From positions 4,960,001 through 5,024,000 of the forward strand of contig OZ245815.1 in NCBI GenBank assembly GCA_965228425.1: a stretch of DNA of 64,000 nt, in the 5' to 3' direction. The DNA is from JAJFJD01 sp965228425 (GTDB taxonomy: Bacteria > Pseudomonadota > Alphaproteobacteria > UBA8366). The notes under the pieces are model-generated. The model worked only from the letters and a program-made list of their open reading frames with translations. It searched no databases and was not told where the DNA came from. This document shows positions 51,221-59,974 of this stretch, in pieces; position 1 is the first letter of the stretch; each line of letters starts with the position of its first letter. The position numbers and the translations under genes were made by a program.

Positions 51221-52480
51221 CTAGCTGCGGCGCAACCCCGAGCGGGCGCCGACGAACCGACCCCCCAGGGCGGCGAGCAGCGTCACCATCATGAAGAGGG
51301 CCGCGCCGAGGAAGATCCAATCGGGCCGCCCGCCGTCCATGAATAGGCCGAACATGAGGGGCGCCACGCTGGCGCCTAGGCTCATGCCGACGGAGAGGAA
51401 TCCGAATACCTTGCCCATCTCGCCCGGCGGGGTGATCGCCCGCACCATCATGTCGCGGGCCGGCTGAACGTTGCCGAAGGCCAGACCGGACAGGCACAGC
51501 ACCGCGATCAAGGCCGCCGGCGGCAGGTTGAAGAAGGCCGGCATCAGAATCGAGATAGCGGCGATCACTAGGGCGCAACTCGCGACCAGGTCGTGGCGGC
51601 CGACCCGGTCCGCCAAAAATCCGCCGAGCAGAACGCCGAAGGAACTGGCGAACAGGAACCCGGTCAGCGCGATGTTCGCTACTGCGTAGGGTGTGCCGTG
51701 CAATTCCATCAAACCGTTGATGGTGAAGGCGAAAATACCGCTCGTGGTGAAGGTGATCGCGCAGAACAGACCGAAGAAGACCAGCATCGCCGGGGTCAGC
51801 AGCAGCGACCAGCCCTGGCGAACCGCGCGCTCGACCGGATGTTGCGGCGGCGGCGTGGCCCGCTTGCCGGGCGCGGCGCGATCCAGGATATCGCTGTTGA
51901 GCGCCATCACCGCCAGCGTCACTAGGCCCGCGCCGCCGGCGACCAGCACGGCGGTGCGCCAGCCCCAAAAGGCCGCCATCGCGCCCATCGCCACCGGCGC
52001 GATGCTGCCGCCCAGAAATCCGGAAAAAGTATGGAGACCGAAGGCGCGGCCGACCCTTTTCTCGGAGATCGCCCCCGACATGATCGCGTAGTCGGCGGGA
52101 TGAAAGACGCTGTTGCCGATACCGGCGAGCACCGCGAGAACCAGCAGCATCCAATAAGCGTCGGCGACCCCCATCAGCGAGATCGACAGGGCGTTGAGCC
52201 CGAAGCCCGCCAACAGCAGGTGGCGCGCGCCGAACCGGTCGACCAGGAACCCCACCGGCGCCTGGATGACGCCACCGATCAGATTATACGCCGTCAGAGC
52301 GAGGCCCAGCGCCACATAGCTGACGCCGAAATCCTTCTGGATGAAAAGAAACAGCGGCGGCAGCGTTAACAGGTAGAAATGACTGAAGAAATGCCCGCCG
52401 GCGATCAGGCCGATGATCTTGGCATCCTGGCCGGTTACACCGGGCGGCCCATCGTCCAGCGTCCGGTCAGTCGGTGCCAT
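51221..52480 (-). CDS. MFS transporter
   Basis: This 419-aa, 12-helix transporter starts at ATG 52480 (MAPTDRTLDDGPPGVTGQDAKIIGLIAGGHFFSHFYLLTLPPLF). HFFSHFYLLTLPPLF in TM1 and PVGFLVDRFGARHLL (motif A) are typical of the fosmidomycin-resistance-like (Fsr) MFS group. The start overlaps the end of the DUF1289 gene by 14 bases on the same strand, so both are likely in the same transcript. The substrate is unknown. A similar but separate MFS gene lies at 53574-54809. Confidence 0.86.
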   Translation of the reverse strand: MAPTDRTLDDGPPGVTGQDAKIIGLIAGGHFFSHFYLLTLPPLFLFIQKDFGVSYVALGLALTAYNLIGGVIQAPVGFLVDRFGARHLLLAGFGLNALSISLMGVADAYWMLLVLAVLAGIGNSVFHPADYAIMSGAISEKRVGRAFGLHTFSGFLGGSIAPVAMGAMAAFWGWRTAVLVAGGAGLVTLAVMALNSDILDRAAPGKRATPPPQHPVERAVRQGWSLLLTPAMLVFFGLFCAITFTTSGIFAFTINGLMELHGTPYAVANIALTGFLFASSFGVLLGGFLADRVGRHDLVASCALVIAAISILMPAFFNLPPAALIAVLCLSGLAFGNVQPARDMMVRAITPPGEMGKVFGFLSVGMSLGASVAPLMFGLFMDGGRPDWIFLGAALFMMVTLLAALGGRFVGARSGLRRS

Positions 52481-52688
52481 CGGGGGCCTTTGCCGCCTCC
52501 CACGCGCGCATGTCCTCGTCACGCCGCGCATCGAGTTCCGGCAGCAGAGCCTGGCGTTTCTCCTCGCTGAATTTCCCCCACTGGGCGATTTCCTTCAGCG
52601 TCCGGTAGCAGCCGAGACAGAACCCGCTTTTCGGGTCGATCTGGCACACGGCGACACAGGGCGTGGTGGGATAGGGCGATTTCGCCAT
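52467..52688 (-). CDS. DUF1289 family protein
   Basis: This 73-aa protein starts at ATG 52688 (MAKSPYPTTPCVAVCQIDPKSGFCLGCYRTLKEIAQWGKF). The four cysteines in PCVAVCQIDPKSGFCLGCYRT, together with EIAQW, define DUF1289, a small putative zinc- or iron-sulfur-binding domain that is often fused to or near oxidoreductases. Function is unknown. It is 4 bases after the AraC gene stop and overlaps the MFS start. Confidence 0.88.
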   Translation of the reverse strand: MAKSPYPTTPCVAVCQIDPKSGFCLGCYRTLKEIAQWGKFSEEKRQALLPELDARRDEDMRAWEAAKAPDGTD

Positions 52689-52692
52689 TGGA

Positions 52693-53511
52693 TCAGGCCG
52701 CCTGTTCGAAATAGCGCGTCGGCGTGGTGCCGAGATTGCGCCGGAACATCGCGATGAAGGCGCTCGGGCTGTCATAGCCGAGATCGAGCGCCACTGTGGT
52801 CACCGGTTGGCCCGCCGCCAAAAGCTCCAGCCCCCGCAGCAGACGAAGCTGCTGCCGCCACGCACCGAAGGACATGCCGGTCTCGCGCAGGAAAAGACGC
52901 GCCAGCGTGCGCGCACTCGCCCCCACTTCCGCCGCCCATTCCGTGAGGTTGCGCGCGTCCGATGGGTCGGCCCGCAACGCCCGCGTCACCCGTTTCACCC
53001 GCGCGTCGTCGGGCATCGGCAGCGACAAGGGCGCGACCGGGAGCACGCGAATCTGATCGAGGATGACGGACATCAAGCGTTCTTCGGGACTGTCGGGCCG
53101 ATAGGTCCGGGGAAGGTCCACCGCGGCAAGGATCAACTCGCGCAGCAGGCGGGTAACATGCAGCACGCGAACCTGGGTCGGCAACCCCTGGGAGTCCGGC
53201 GACCCGGCCGCATCGCCTTCCTCCACATAGACCGTGCGCATCGCCACAGACCCGCGTGCGTCGATCCGATGTACGACCCCGGCCGGCAACCACACGGCGC
53301 GTTGCGGCGGCACCACGAAGGCGCCGTCATCCGTCGTCACCGTCATCACGCCCTCGCTGGCATAGACGAGCTGCGCCCGCCGGTGATGGTGCGGCGGGAT
53401 CGTTTCGCCGTCGTTCAGGTCGCGACGAAAGGCGACCACGCGCTGCGGCAGCGCCTCGATAATCTCGAGATCCGGGTGCAGCGGAACGGTGCGTTGTCGT
53501 TTTTGCAACAT
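52693..53511 (-). CDS. AraC family transcriptional regulator with cupin sensor
   Basis: This 272-aa regulator has an N-terminal cupin-like domain (GETIPPHHHRRAQLVYASEGVMTV, RAVWLPAGVVHRI) and two C-terminal HTH motifs: LTEWAAEVGASARTLARLFLRETGMSFGAWRQQLRLLRGLELLAAGQPVTTVALDLGYDSPSAFIAMFRRNLGTTPTRYF. It is close to the DUF1289 and MFS genes on its strand and divergent from another MFS gene, with 62 bases between starts. It may regulate either or both transporters. Confidence 0.9.
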   Translation of the reverse strand: MLQKRQRTVPLHPDLEIIEALPQRVVAFRRDLNDGETIPPHHHRRAQLVYASEGVMTVTTDDGAFVVPPQRAVWLPAGVVHRIDARGSVAMRTVYVEEGDAAGSPDSQGLPTQVRVLHVTRLLRELILAAVDLPRTYRPDSPEERLMSVILDQIRVLPVAPLSLPMPDDARVKRVTRALRADPSDARNLTEWAAEVGASARTLARLFLRETGMSFGAWRQQLRLLRGLELLAAGQPVTTVALDLGYDSPSAFIAMFRRNLGTTPTRYFEQAA

Positions 53512-53573
53512 TACTTGGCAATATATCGCGAGATTGACGCGAACGACAGGGGCAGAATAGGGAAAAGCATTAA

Positions 53574-54809
53574 ATGCCGGGATTGGAATACGCCATGGAC
53601 CGTGATCGCCTGAACTTTCTGTTCCTCAACATCGGACACTTCCTGGATCACCTCTTCGTGCTGATATTCGCGACGGTCGCCGCGCTGCGGCTCGCGACCG
53701 AGTGGAACATGACCTATGCGGAACTCATCCCGTATGCGACGCCCGGCTTCGTCGCCTTCGGGGTCTGCGCCATCCCGGCCGGCTGGCTCGCCGACAAATG
53801 GAGCCGCGAGGGCATGATGACGATCTTCTTCATCGGCATCGGCATCTGCTCGATGCTGACGGCCCTGGCCGACACGCCGCTGCAGATCGGCGCCAGTCTG
53901 TTCGCGATCGGCGTTTTCGCGGCGATCTATCACCCGGTGGGGATCGCCATGGTGGTCCATGGCCGCGAGAAGACCGGAGTCCCGCTTGCGATCAACGGCA
54001 TCTTCGGCAACATGGGCGTCGCATCGGCCGCGCTGCTCACCGGCTACCTGATCGACGTGATGGACTGGCGCGCGGCCTTCCTCCTGCCCGGAATATTCTC
54101 GGTGGCCGTCGGCATCGCCTATTGGCTGTTCGTCCATTCCGGCCGGCATGTCCGCGCCGCCGAGCAAGCCAGCGGTGCGGCGGCGAAGAAGGCGGCGGCA
54201 GGCACCCTGACCCTCGACCGGTCCACGCTGGTCCGCGTCTTTGCGATCATCTTCTTTTCGACCGCGGTCGGCGGCCTGATCTTCCAGAGCACGACCTTCG
54301 CGCTGCCCAAGGTTTTCGACGAGCGCCTCACCGATTTGGCCAGCACAGCAACCGCGGTCGGGTCCTATGCCTTCATCGTCTTCGCCGCCGCCGCTTTCGC
54401 GCAACTCGTCGTGGGCTACATGGTGGACCGCTATTCGGTTCGCATAGTCTTCGCCGTCGTTGCCGGTCTGCAAGCAACCTTCTTTGCGGTCATGGTGCAG
54501 CTCACGGGCGTTGCGGCCTTGCTGGTGTCGCTCGGTTTCATGCTGGTCGTTTTCGGCCAGATCCCAATCAACGACGTGCTGGTCGGCCGCATCACCCGCA
54601 GCGAATGGCGCAGCCGGGTGTATGCGTTGCGCTACATCGTGACCTTGTCCGTGGCGGCGACCGCCGTTCCGATGATCGCCGGCATTCACGCGACCTGGGG
54701 ATTCGGCATGCTGTTCGTAGTGATGGCTTGCGCCGCAACGGTCATCTTCCTTGCCGTGTTGATGCTGCCGAACACGCGCGCGGTGACCGGCACCGCGCCC
54801 GCCGAGTGA
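53574..54809 (+). CDS. MFS transporter
   Basis: This 411-aa, 12-helix transporter begins MPGLEYAMDRDRLNFLFLNIGHFLDHLFVLIF. HFLDHLFVLIF and AIPAGWLADKWSREG place it near the fosmidomycin-resistance-like MFS group, as for the other MFS gene 1 kb away. ATG 53595 (MDRDRL) is an alternative start. TTGACG (53534-53539) with ATAGGG (53557-53562), 17 bases apart, is a candidate promoter in the 62-base gap shared with the AraC gene. It converges with the FetB-like gene after 15 bases. Confidence 0.86.
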   Translation: MPGLEYAMDRDRLNFLFLNIGHFLDHLFVLIFATVAALRLATEWNMTYAELIPYATPGFVAFGVCAIPAGWLADKWSREGMMTIFFIGIGICSMLTALADTPLQIGASLFAIGVFAAIYHPVGIAMVVHGREKTGVPLAINGIFGNMGVASAALLTGYLIDVMDWRAAFLLPGIFSVAVGIAYWLFVHSGRHVRAAEQASGAAAKKAAAGTLTLDRSTLVRVFAIIFFSTAVGGLIFQSTTFALPKVFDERLTDLASTATAVGSYAFIVFAAAAFAQLVVGYMVDRYSVRIVFAVVAGLQATFFAVMVQLTGVAALLVSLGFMLVVFGQIPINDVLVGRITRSEWRSRVYALRYIVTLSVAATAVPMIAGIHATWGFGMLFVVMACAATVIFLAVLMLPNTRAVTGTAPAE

Positions 54810-54824
54810 CCGGACAACCGCCCG

Positions 54825-55631
54825 TCACGTCGGACCGGTCAACCGGTCCAGCCGCAAGCGGTGGCGGGAATCGGTCAGGCGCATGACCCCGCCCAGCACC
54901 GCGGCCAGCACGCCGAGGCCGGTGCCACCGGCGATCAGGAAACTGATCATCAGTTGATACTTGACCGCATCGACCGGGTCGATGCCGGCTAGAATTTGCC
55001 CGGTCATCATGCCGGGCAGCGACACGATCCCCGCCGCCGCCATCGAATTGACGATCGGGATGAAAGCGTTGCGCAACGTGCTCCGGGTGATCGTGCGAAA
55101 CGCCTCGTTCCGCGAATGGCCGAGCGCCAACCGCGTCTCGATCGCCACGCGTTCGCGGGCGGCGCTGCGGGTCAGCGTGTCGAGCCCCAAACTGACACCC
55201 GTCATCGCGTTGCCGAGGATCATGCCGAGCATCGGAATCGCGTAGCGCGGGTCGAACCACGGATCGGGCCGGACCTGCGTGGTCAGGGCAAAGATGGTCA
55301 CGAGGAAGGACGCCATCAGCATGCTGGTCGTGCCGAGCCCATAGCCCCACCATCCGCTGAACCGGCGCTCCTGCCGGGCCAGCGCCTCGCGGCCAGCGAA
55401 CAGCAGCATCAGAACCGCGGCCACCAAGGTCCAGACCGGCGACGCGGAGAGGAACAGCCAGCGCAAAATGTATCCGATCAACGTCAACTGGACCGCCATG
55501 CGCAGCCCGGCGAACAACAGCCGGTATTCGAGCTCGAGCCGAAACCCCAGCGACAGCAATGCATTGCTGAGCACCAGCGTCGCCGCCAACGCCACGTCGC
55601 CATAGCCGAGTGCGATAAAGTCCGCCGCCAT
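54825..55631 (-). CDS. fetB: FetB-like ABC transporter permease (UPF0014)
   Basis: This 268-aa membrane protein with about seven helices belongs to UPF0014/FetB: FAGREALARQERRFSGWWGYGLG, GMILGNAMTGVSLGLDTLTRS, VAIETRLALGHSRNEAFRTITRSTLRNAFIPIVNSMAAAGIVSLPGMMTGQILAGIDPVDAVKYQ. In E. coli FetAB has been linked to iron export and oxidative-stress resistance. It follows the ATPase gene by 10 bases. It lies about 2 kb from the suf operon, and the link to iron-sulfur metabolism is suggestive only. Confidence 0.87.
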   Translation of the reverse strand: MAADFIALGYGDVALAATLVLSNALLSLGFRLELEYRLLFAGLRMAVQLTLIGYILRWLFLSASPVWTLVAAVLMLLFAGREALARQERRFSGWWGYGLGTTSMLMASFLVTIFALTTQVRPDPWFDPRYAIPMLGMILGNAMTGVSLGLDTLTRSAARERVAIETRLALGHSRNEAFRTITRSTLRNAFIPIVNSMAAAGIVSLPGMMTGQILAGIDPVDAVKYQLMISFLIAGGTGLGVLAAVLGGVMRLTDSRHRLRLDRLTGPT

Positions 55632-55641
55632 CAGGCCCCCA

Positions 55642-56232
55642 TCACGCTATAGCCACGCGGCCATTGTCGATTTGGAGCCGCGCCTGCGCCAACCGGTCGG
55701 CCTGGGCCGCGTCATGGGTGACCATGAGAATCCCGACGCCGCCCGCCAACTGCGCCTGCAGTTCGGATTCGACCGCCACGGTCGCGTCCGGGTCCAGGCC
55801 GGAGGTCGGCTCGTCGAGCAGCAGCACGCGCGGCGATTGAACCAGCGCGCGGGCCAGGGCGAGGCGTTGGCGCTCGCCGGTCGATAGCCGGGTGATCGGC
55901 CAGTCGCCGCAACTCGTGGGCAGCAGGAAGCGCTCGATCAGTGGTCCGGCCTCCCGCCACGCGCGAAAATGCGGCGCGACCGTCTCGTCCCACCACCCGG
56001 CTTCCGCCGGCACATAGGTAACCTTGGCGCGCCAGTCGGGCGCCGGCATCGAATTGCGGGAGACGCCGTCCAGCAGGACCTCACCGTCCGCCGGGTCCAG
56101 GTCGGCGATCGCGCGCAACAACAGCGTCTTGCCGGCGCCGGACGGGCCGGTCACCGCGATACACTGTCCAGCGTCGAGATCGACATCGGCCGGGCCCAGC
56201 GTCAAACGCGCAAGGCCGCGGACCGTCAACAC
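55642..56232 (-). CDS. fetA: FetA-like ABC transporter ATP-binding protein
   Basis: This 196-aa ATPase has Walker A GPSGAGKTLLLRAIADLD, the Q-loop, the signature LSTGERQRLALARALV and Walker B VLLLDEPTSGLDP, followed by the H-loop in MVTHDAAQA. It is short and pairs with the FetB-like permease 10 bases downstream. The two form a putative iron/metal exporter. It lies 16 bases after the DinB gene on the same strand, so dinB-fetA-fetB may be one unit. Confidence 0.87.
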   Translation of the reverse strand: MLTVRGLARLTLGPADVDLDAGQCIAVTGPSGAGKTLLLRAIADLDPADGEVLLDGVSRNSMPAPDWRAKVTYVPAEAGWWDETVAPHFRAWREAGPLIERFLLPTSCGDWPITRLSTGERQRLALARALVQSPRVLLLDEPTSGLDPDATVAVESELQAQLAGGVGILMVTHDAAQADRLAQARLQIDNGRVAIA

Positions 56233-56248
56233 GGAGGCGGTCGGGTCG

Positions 56249-56755
56249 TCACGCCGCCTCCGGCACTTCGCGCACGAAATAAATCATGTCGAGCGGCGGC
56301 GGCGAAACCGGGGTCTGGCTCAGCATGTCGTGCACCTGGCCCCGGTGATGCGTCTGATGATTGAAATAATGCTGCAGGATGACGCCGTGCCGCGTTTCCT
56401 GCGGCTGGCCCGATGCATTGGCGTATGTCATCATCTCGTCCAACGTCGCTTCGGTTTGCGCATCGATGTAATCGATGATCGCCTCGTCCTGCGCCTCGCG
56501 CGCGCCACGCAGATCATTGAACGCCGTATACAGTTCGGTGTCCAGCGGATCGGCGATCAACTCCCCCACGCCGATGCGCGAAAGCCAAATGCGGTCGACC
56601 AGCAGCAAATGGTTCAGCGTATGATGGATCGAGCCGAAGAACGCCTGCCGCGGCGCGCGATACTCGGCTTCGTCCAATTGCGCGCAGGCGTCGTAGAGGC
56701 GCTTGTTGGTCCATTGGTTGTAGCGCGCGGCGCGCTGAAAATACGGCAGCAGCAT
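56249..56755 (-). CDS. DinB family protein
   Basis: This 168-aa four-helix-bundle protein is of the DinB/YfiT type: YNQWTNKRLYDACAQLDEAEYRAPRQAFFGSIHHTLNHLLLVDRIWL, and LQHYFNHQTHHRGQVHDML. The three histidines at SIHHTLNHLL and THHRGQ are the probable metal ligands. The family includes bacillithiol- and mycothiol-related transferases, but most members are uncharacterised. It precedes the fetAB-like genes and is divergent from the LysR gene. Confidence 0.86.
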   Translation of the reverse strand: MLLPYFQRAARYNQWTNKRLYDACAQLDEAEYRAPRQAFFGSIHHTLNHLLLVDRIWLSRIGVGELIADPLDTELYTAFNDLRGAREAQDEAIIDYIDAQTEATLDEMMTYANASGQPQETRHGVILQHYFNHQTHHRGQVHDMLSQTPVSPPPLDMIYFVREVPEAA

Positions 56756-56821
56756 ATCCCGTCCTCCTCTGGTACGGAGGGAATGCTACCGCGCCGACTG
56801 CAACGATTAAATTGACGATGC

Positions 56822-56837
56822 TTCATCTATAGGTGAA
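56822..56837. promoter_or_regulatory. Near-palindrome in the dinB/LysR divergent region
   Basis: TTCATCTATAGGTGAA is a 16-bp near-perfect palindrome (one mismatched pair) in the AT-rich divergent region between the dinB-family gene and the LysR regulator, which begins 87 bases downstream. It contains the T-N11-A pattern of LysR sites. A TATAAT lies at 56847-56852 on the + strand. This could be the LysR autoregulatory site. Confidence 0.4.
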
Positions 56838-56924
56838 TTTTTTTCATATAATTTGATGGCTGGCCGCGAAACAAAGTATCACTTTGGCTAGTTCGTTGAA
56901 ATTAATTCGAATGATCGTGAACCG

Positions 56925-57818
56925 ATGACCGATACGCTGCCGTTGACCGCGCTGCGCGCCTTCGAGACTGCCGCCCGAACCGGCAGCGTGCGCCAGGCCG
57001 CCGATGCCCTGCACGTTACGCCGTCGGCGATCAGCCACCAGCTTCGCGCGCTGGAAGAGTCGTTCGGCGTGGCGCTGTTCCGCCGGGCGAACCGCCGGCT
57101 AATCCTGACCGAAGCGGGGCAGGTGCTATTGCCGGGTCTGACCGAGGGGTTCGAACGGCTCGGCGACGCCGTCGCGGCTCTGTCGGCCTTCCAGCGGCAA
57201 GGTGTCCTGACCGTGAGCATGCTGTCTACCTTTGCAGTCCGCTGGTTTATTCCGCGGCTTACCCGGTTTCAGAAACTGCACACGGATATCGAAGTGCGCG
57301 TTTCGACGACCATGCGGACAGTGGATTTCGACCGCGAGGGGATCGATGCGGCGATCCGCCATGGTCATGGCGATTGGCCGGACCTGCGCAGCGACCGCCT
57401 GATCGACGACGACATTGTGCCGGTCTGCGCGCCGGACCTTGCGGCGGGTTATCCGCCGCTTGCCACGCCCAACGACCTGGAGCGGCACACGCTGCTGACG
57501 TCGGACGCCCGCCCTGAAGATTGGGAGATTTGGCTCACCGGTATCGGTCGCGCCGACCTGCAGCCCGCACGGCGGATCGCCTTCGACGCCACGCATTTCG
57601 CGCTGGACGCGGCACTCGGCGGCGCAGGAGTCGCCATCGCCGCGCGCGAACTGGTGGCGGACGACCTGCAGCAGGGCCGGCTGATCATGCCCTTCGATCA
57701 GCACCACCGTCATACGGCGGGCTATTATCTCGTTTGCCCCGCCGACCGCGCGGACGACCCGACGATGGCGACGCTGCGGCGCTGGTTGCTCGACGAGGCC
57801 GACCGGCCCGCGACCTGA
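56925..57818 (+). CDS. LysR-type transcriptional regulator (GcvA-like)
   Basis: This 297-aa regulator has the N-terminal HTH LTALRAFETAARTGSVRQAADALHVTPSAISHQLRALEESFGVALFRRANRRLILTEAG and a substrate-binding domain with LTVSMLSTFAVRWFIPRLTRFQ and IDAAIRHGHGDWPDLRSDRLIDDDIVPVCAP. The sequence is close to GcvA-type regulators, whose members regulate glycine cleavage or amino-acid-related genes. There is no gcv gene nearby, so the target is unknown; dinB/fetAB, transcribed divergently, are possible targets. Confidence 0.9.
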   Translation: MTDTLPLTALRAFETAARTGSVRQAADALHVTPSAISHQLRALEESFGVALFRRANRRLILTEAGQVLLPGLTEGFERLGDAVAALSAFQRQGVLTVSMLSTFAVRWFIPRLTRFQKLHTDIEVRVSTTMRTVDFDREGIDAAIRHGHGDWPDLRSDRLIDDDIVPVCAPDLAAGYPPLATPNDLERHTLLTSDARPEDWEIWLTGIGRADLQPARRIAFDATHFALDAALGGAGVAIAARELVADDLQQGRLIMPFDQHHRHTAGYYLVCPADRADDPTMATLRRWLLDEADRPAT

Positions 57819-57901
57819 CGGTCACACCCGCGCGAAACAATCCGGACGGTGCGGAAAAATTCTTGCATCCCTCGCTTGAAATGCGTACCACAGCGGTCCA
57901 G

Positions 57902-57934
57902 TTTAATACCGAACTAATTTAGTCCGATATTAAA
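57902..57934. promoter_or_regulatory. 33-bp palindrome upstream of the suf operon (IscR type 1-like site)
   Basis: TTTAATACCGAACTAA (57902-57917) and TTAGTCCGATATTAAA (57919-57934) are inverted repeats around a single T, with 14 of 16 pairs matching. The core ATACCGAACTAATTTAGTC continuing into CGATAT agrees with about 21 of 25 positions of the E. coli IscR type 1 consensus. It lies 46 bases before the Rrf2 regulator start and would overlap the promoter, so it is very likely the autoregulatory operator of the suf operon. Confidence 0.75.
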
Positions 57935-57979
57935 GCCGCTCGCCGACCACGGCGGGCGCCAATCCGGGGAGTTCTTCCT

Positions 57980-58438
57980 TTGATCCGATTGAGCCGGATG
58001 ACCGATTACGGTGTGGTCGTCATGTCCCAACTGCACCAGCAGGCAGGCATGATGACGGCGCCGGAGTTGACGCAAGCGACCGGCCTGCCGGCGCCGACCG
58101 TCAGCAAGCTCCTGAAGCAGCTCGCCAAGGCCGGCCTGCTCGACTCGCATCGCGGGGTAAACGGCGGCTATACGCTGACCCGCGCGCTGGAAGACGTGAC
58201 CGCGATGGAGATCATCGAAGCCCTCGACGGGCCGGTCGCCCTGACCGCCTGCGTCGAAGGCGCCGACGACGCCTGCAACGTGGAATCGCTCTGCCCGATG
58301 AAGGGGGGATGGGACAAGGTGAACGCCGCCGTCCGCAACGCGCTGTGCGAGGTCACCCTGGCCGACCTTTGTCCGACCCAACAGTATCCGGCACTAGAAA
58401 CGTTACAAAAGAAGACCGCAACGCGGGGGAGAGCCTAA
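57980..58438 (+). CDS. Rrf2/IscR-type regulator of the suf operon
   Basis: This 152-aa regulator begins at TTG 57980 with GGGGAG 9 bases upstream. The HTH is LTQATGLPAPTVSKLLKQLAKAGLLDSHRGVNGGYTL. Three cysteines in CVEGADDACNVESLC are placed as the IscR 2Fe-2S ligands (spacing 7 and 5 residues between). It would sense cluster status and repress suf through the palindrome upstream. Its TAA is followed directly by the sufB ATG without a gap. It belongs to the SUF-linked Rrf2 group rather than IscR itself. Confidence 0.92.
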   Translation: MIRLSRMTDYGVVVMSQLHQQAGMMTAPELTQATGLPAPTVSKLLKQLAKAGLLDSHRGVNGGYTLTRALEDVTAMEIIEALDGPVALTACVEGADDACNVESLCPMKGGWDKVNAAVRNALCEVTLADLCPTQQYPALETLQKKTATRGRA

Positions 58439-59893
58439 ATGGCCGCGACAGCCAAGACGATCGAACAGGTCAAGTCCGTCGGCGACAAGTACAAGTACGG
58501 CTTCGTCACCGACATCGATCTCGACTACGCGCCGAAAGGCCTCAACGAAGACATCATCCGTTTCATCTCGGCGAAGAAAGAAGAGCCCGATTGGCTGCTC
58601 GAATGGCGTCTGAAGGCCTATGCGCACTGGCTCGAAATGCCCGAACCCGAGTGGGCCAAGGTCGACTTCCCGCCGATCGATTATCAAGACGCTTATTACT
58701 ATGCCGCGCCGAAATCCGACGACGACAAGCCGAAGTCGCTCGACGAGGTCGACCCCAAACTGCTGGAGACCTACGAGAAGCTCGGCATTCCCCTGCATGA
58801 ACAAGAGGTCCTGGCCGGCGTCGCGGTCGATGCGGTGTTCGACAGCGTCTCGGTGGCCACCACGTACAAAGGAAAGCTGGAGGAGCAGGGCATCATCTTC
58901 TGCTCGATCTCCGAGGCGGTGAAAGACCACCCCGAGCTGGTGAAGAAGTATCTCGGCTCGGTCGTGCCCTATGGCGACAACAAGCATGCCTGTCTGAATT
59001 CCGCCGCCTTCACCGACGGCTCCTTCGTCTATATCCCGAAGGGCGTGCGCTGCCCGATGGAGTTGAGCACCTACTTCCGCATCAACGCAGAGAATACCGG
59101 CCAGTTCGAGCGCACCCTCATCATCGCCGACGAAGGCTCCTACGTGAGCTACCTGGAAGGCTGCACCGCGCCGATGCGCGACGAGAACCAGCTTCATGCG
59201 GCGGTGGTCGAATTGATCACGCTGGACGACGCGGAGATCAAATACTCAACGGTGCAGAACTGGTATCCCGGCGACGAGAACGGCAAGGGCGGAATCTATA
59301 ACTTCGTGACCAAGCGGGGCGCCTGCCGCGGCCGCAACTCGAAGATTTCCTGGACCCAGGTGGAGACCGGCTCGGCGATCACCTGGAAATACCCGAGCTG
59401 CATCCTGGAAGGCGACAACTCGGTCGGCGAGTTCTATTCAGTCGCGATCACCAACAACATGCAGCAGGCCGACACCGGCACGAAGATGATCCATCTCGGC
59501 AAGAACACCAGTTCGACGATCATCGCCAAAGGCATCGCCGCCGGGCGGTCCGACAGCACCTACCGCGGGCAGGTGAAGATCATGCCGAAGGCGGAAGGCG
59601 CCCGGAACTTCACGCAGTGCGACAGCCTGCTCATCGGCGACCAGTGCGGCGCGCATACGGTGCCCTATATCGAATCGCGCAACCCGTCGGCCCGGGTCGA
59701 GCACGAAGCGACCACATCCAAGATCAGCGACGACCAGATGTTCTACTGCCAGCAGCGCGGCCTTTCGGACGAAGAGGCGGTCGCCCTGATCGTCAACGGC
59801 TTCTGCCGCGAGGTCCTGCAGCAGTTGCCGATGGAATTCGCGGTCGAAGCCCAGAAACTGGTCGGCATCAGCCTCGAAGGCAGCGTCGGATAG
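58439..59893 (+). CDS. sufB: Fe-S cluster assembly scaffold SufB
   Basis: This 484-aa protein is a full-length SufB: YKYGFVTDIDLDYAPKGLNEDIIRFISAKKEEPDW, SVATTYKGKLEEQGIIFCSISEAV, CLNSAAFTDGSFVYIPKGVRCPMELSTYFRINAENTGQFERTLIIADEGSYVSYLEGCTAPMRD, the conserved CTAP and SLLIGDQCGAHTVPYIESRNPSARVEHEATTSKISDDQMFYCQQRGL. With SufC and SufD it forms the scaffold. The ATG follows the regulator stop without a gap. sufC starts 81 bases downstream. Confidence 0.96.
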   Translation: MAATAKTIEQVKSVGDKYKYGFVTDIDLDYAPKGLNEDIIRFISAKKEEPDWLLEWRLKAYAHWLEMPEPEWAKVDFPPIDYQDAYYYAAPKSDDDKPKSLDEVDPKLLETYEKLGIPLHEQEVLAGVAVDAVFDSVSVATTYKGKLEEQGIIFCSISEAVKDHPELVKKYLGSVVPYGDNKHACLNSAAFTDGSFVYIPKGVRCPMELSTYFRINAENTGQFERTLIIADEGSYVSYLEGCTAPMRDENQLHAAVVELITLDDAEIKYSTVQNWYPGDENGKGGIYNFVTKRGACRGRNSKISWTQVETGSAITWKYPSCILEGDNSVGEFYSVAITNNMQQADTGTKMIHLGKNTSSTIIAKGIAAGRSDSTYRGQVKIMPKAEGARNFTQCDSLLIGDQCGAHTVPYIESRNPSARVEHEATTSKISDDQMFYCQQRGLSDEEAVALIVNGFCREVLQQLPMEFAVEAQKLVGISLEGSVG

Positions 59894-59974
59894 CGACGAT
59901 GATTTGGTTCAACGCAGTACACGAAAACAGCCGGCGGATCCGGGCCGGCAGCACGAACGCACAGGGAACGTAAG

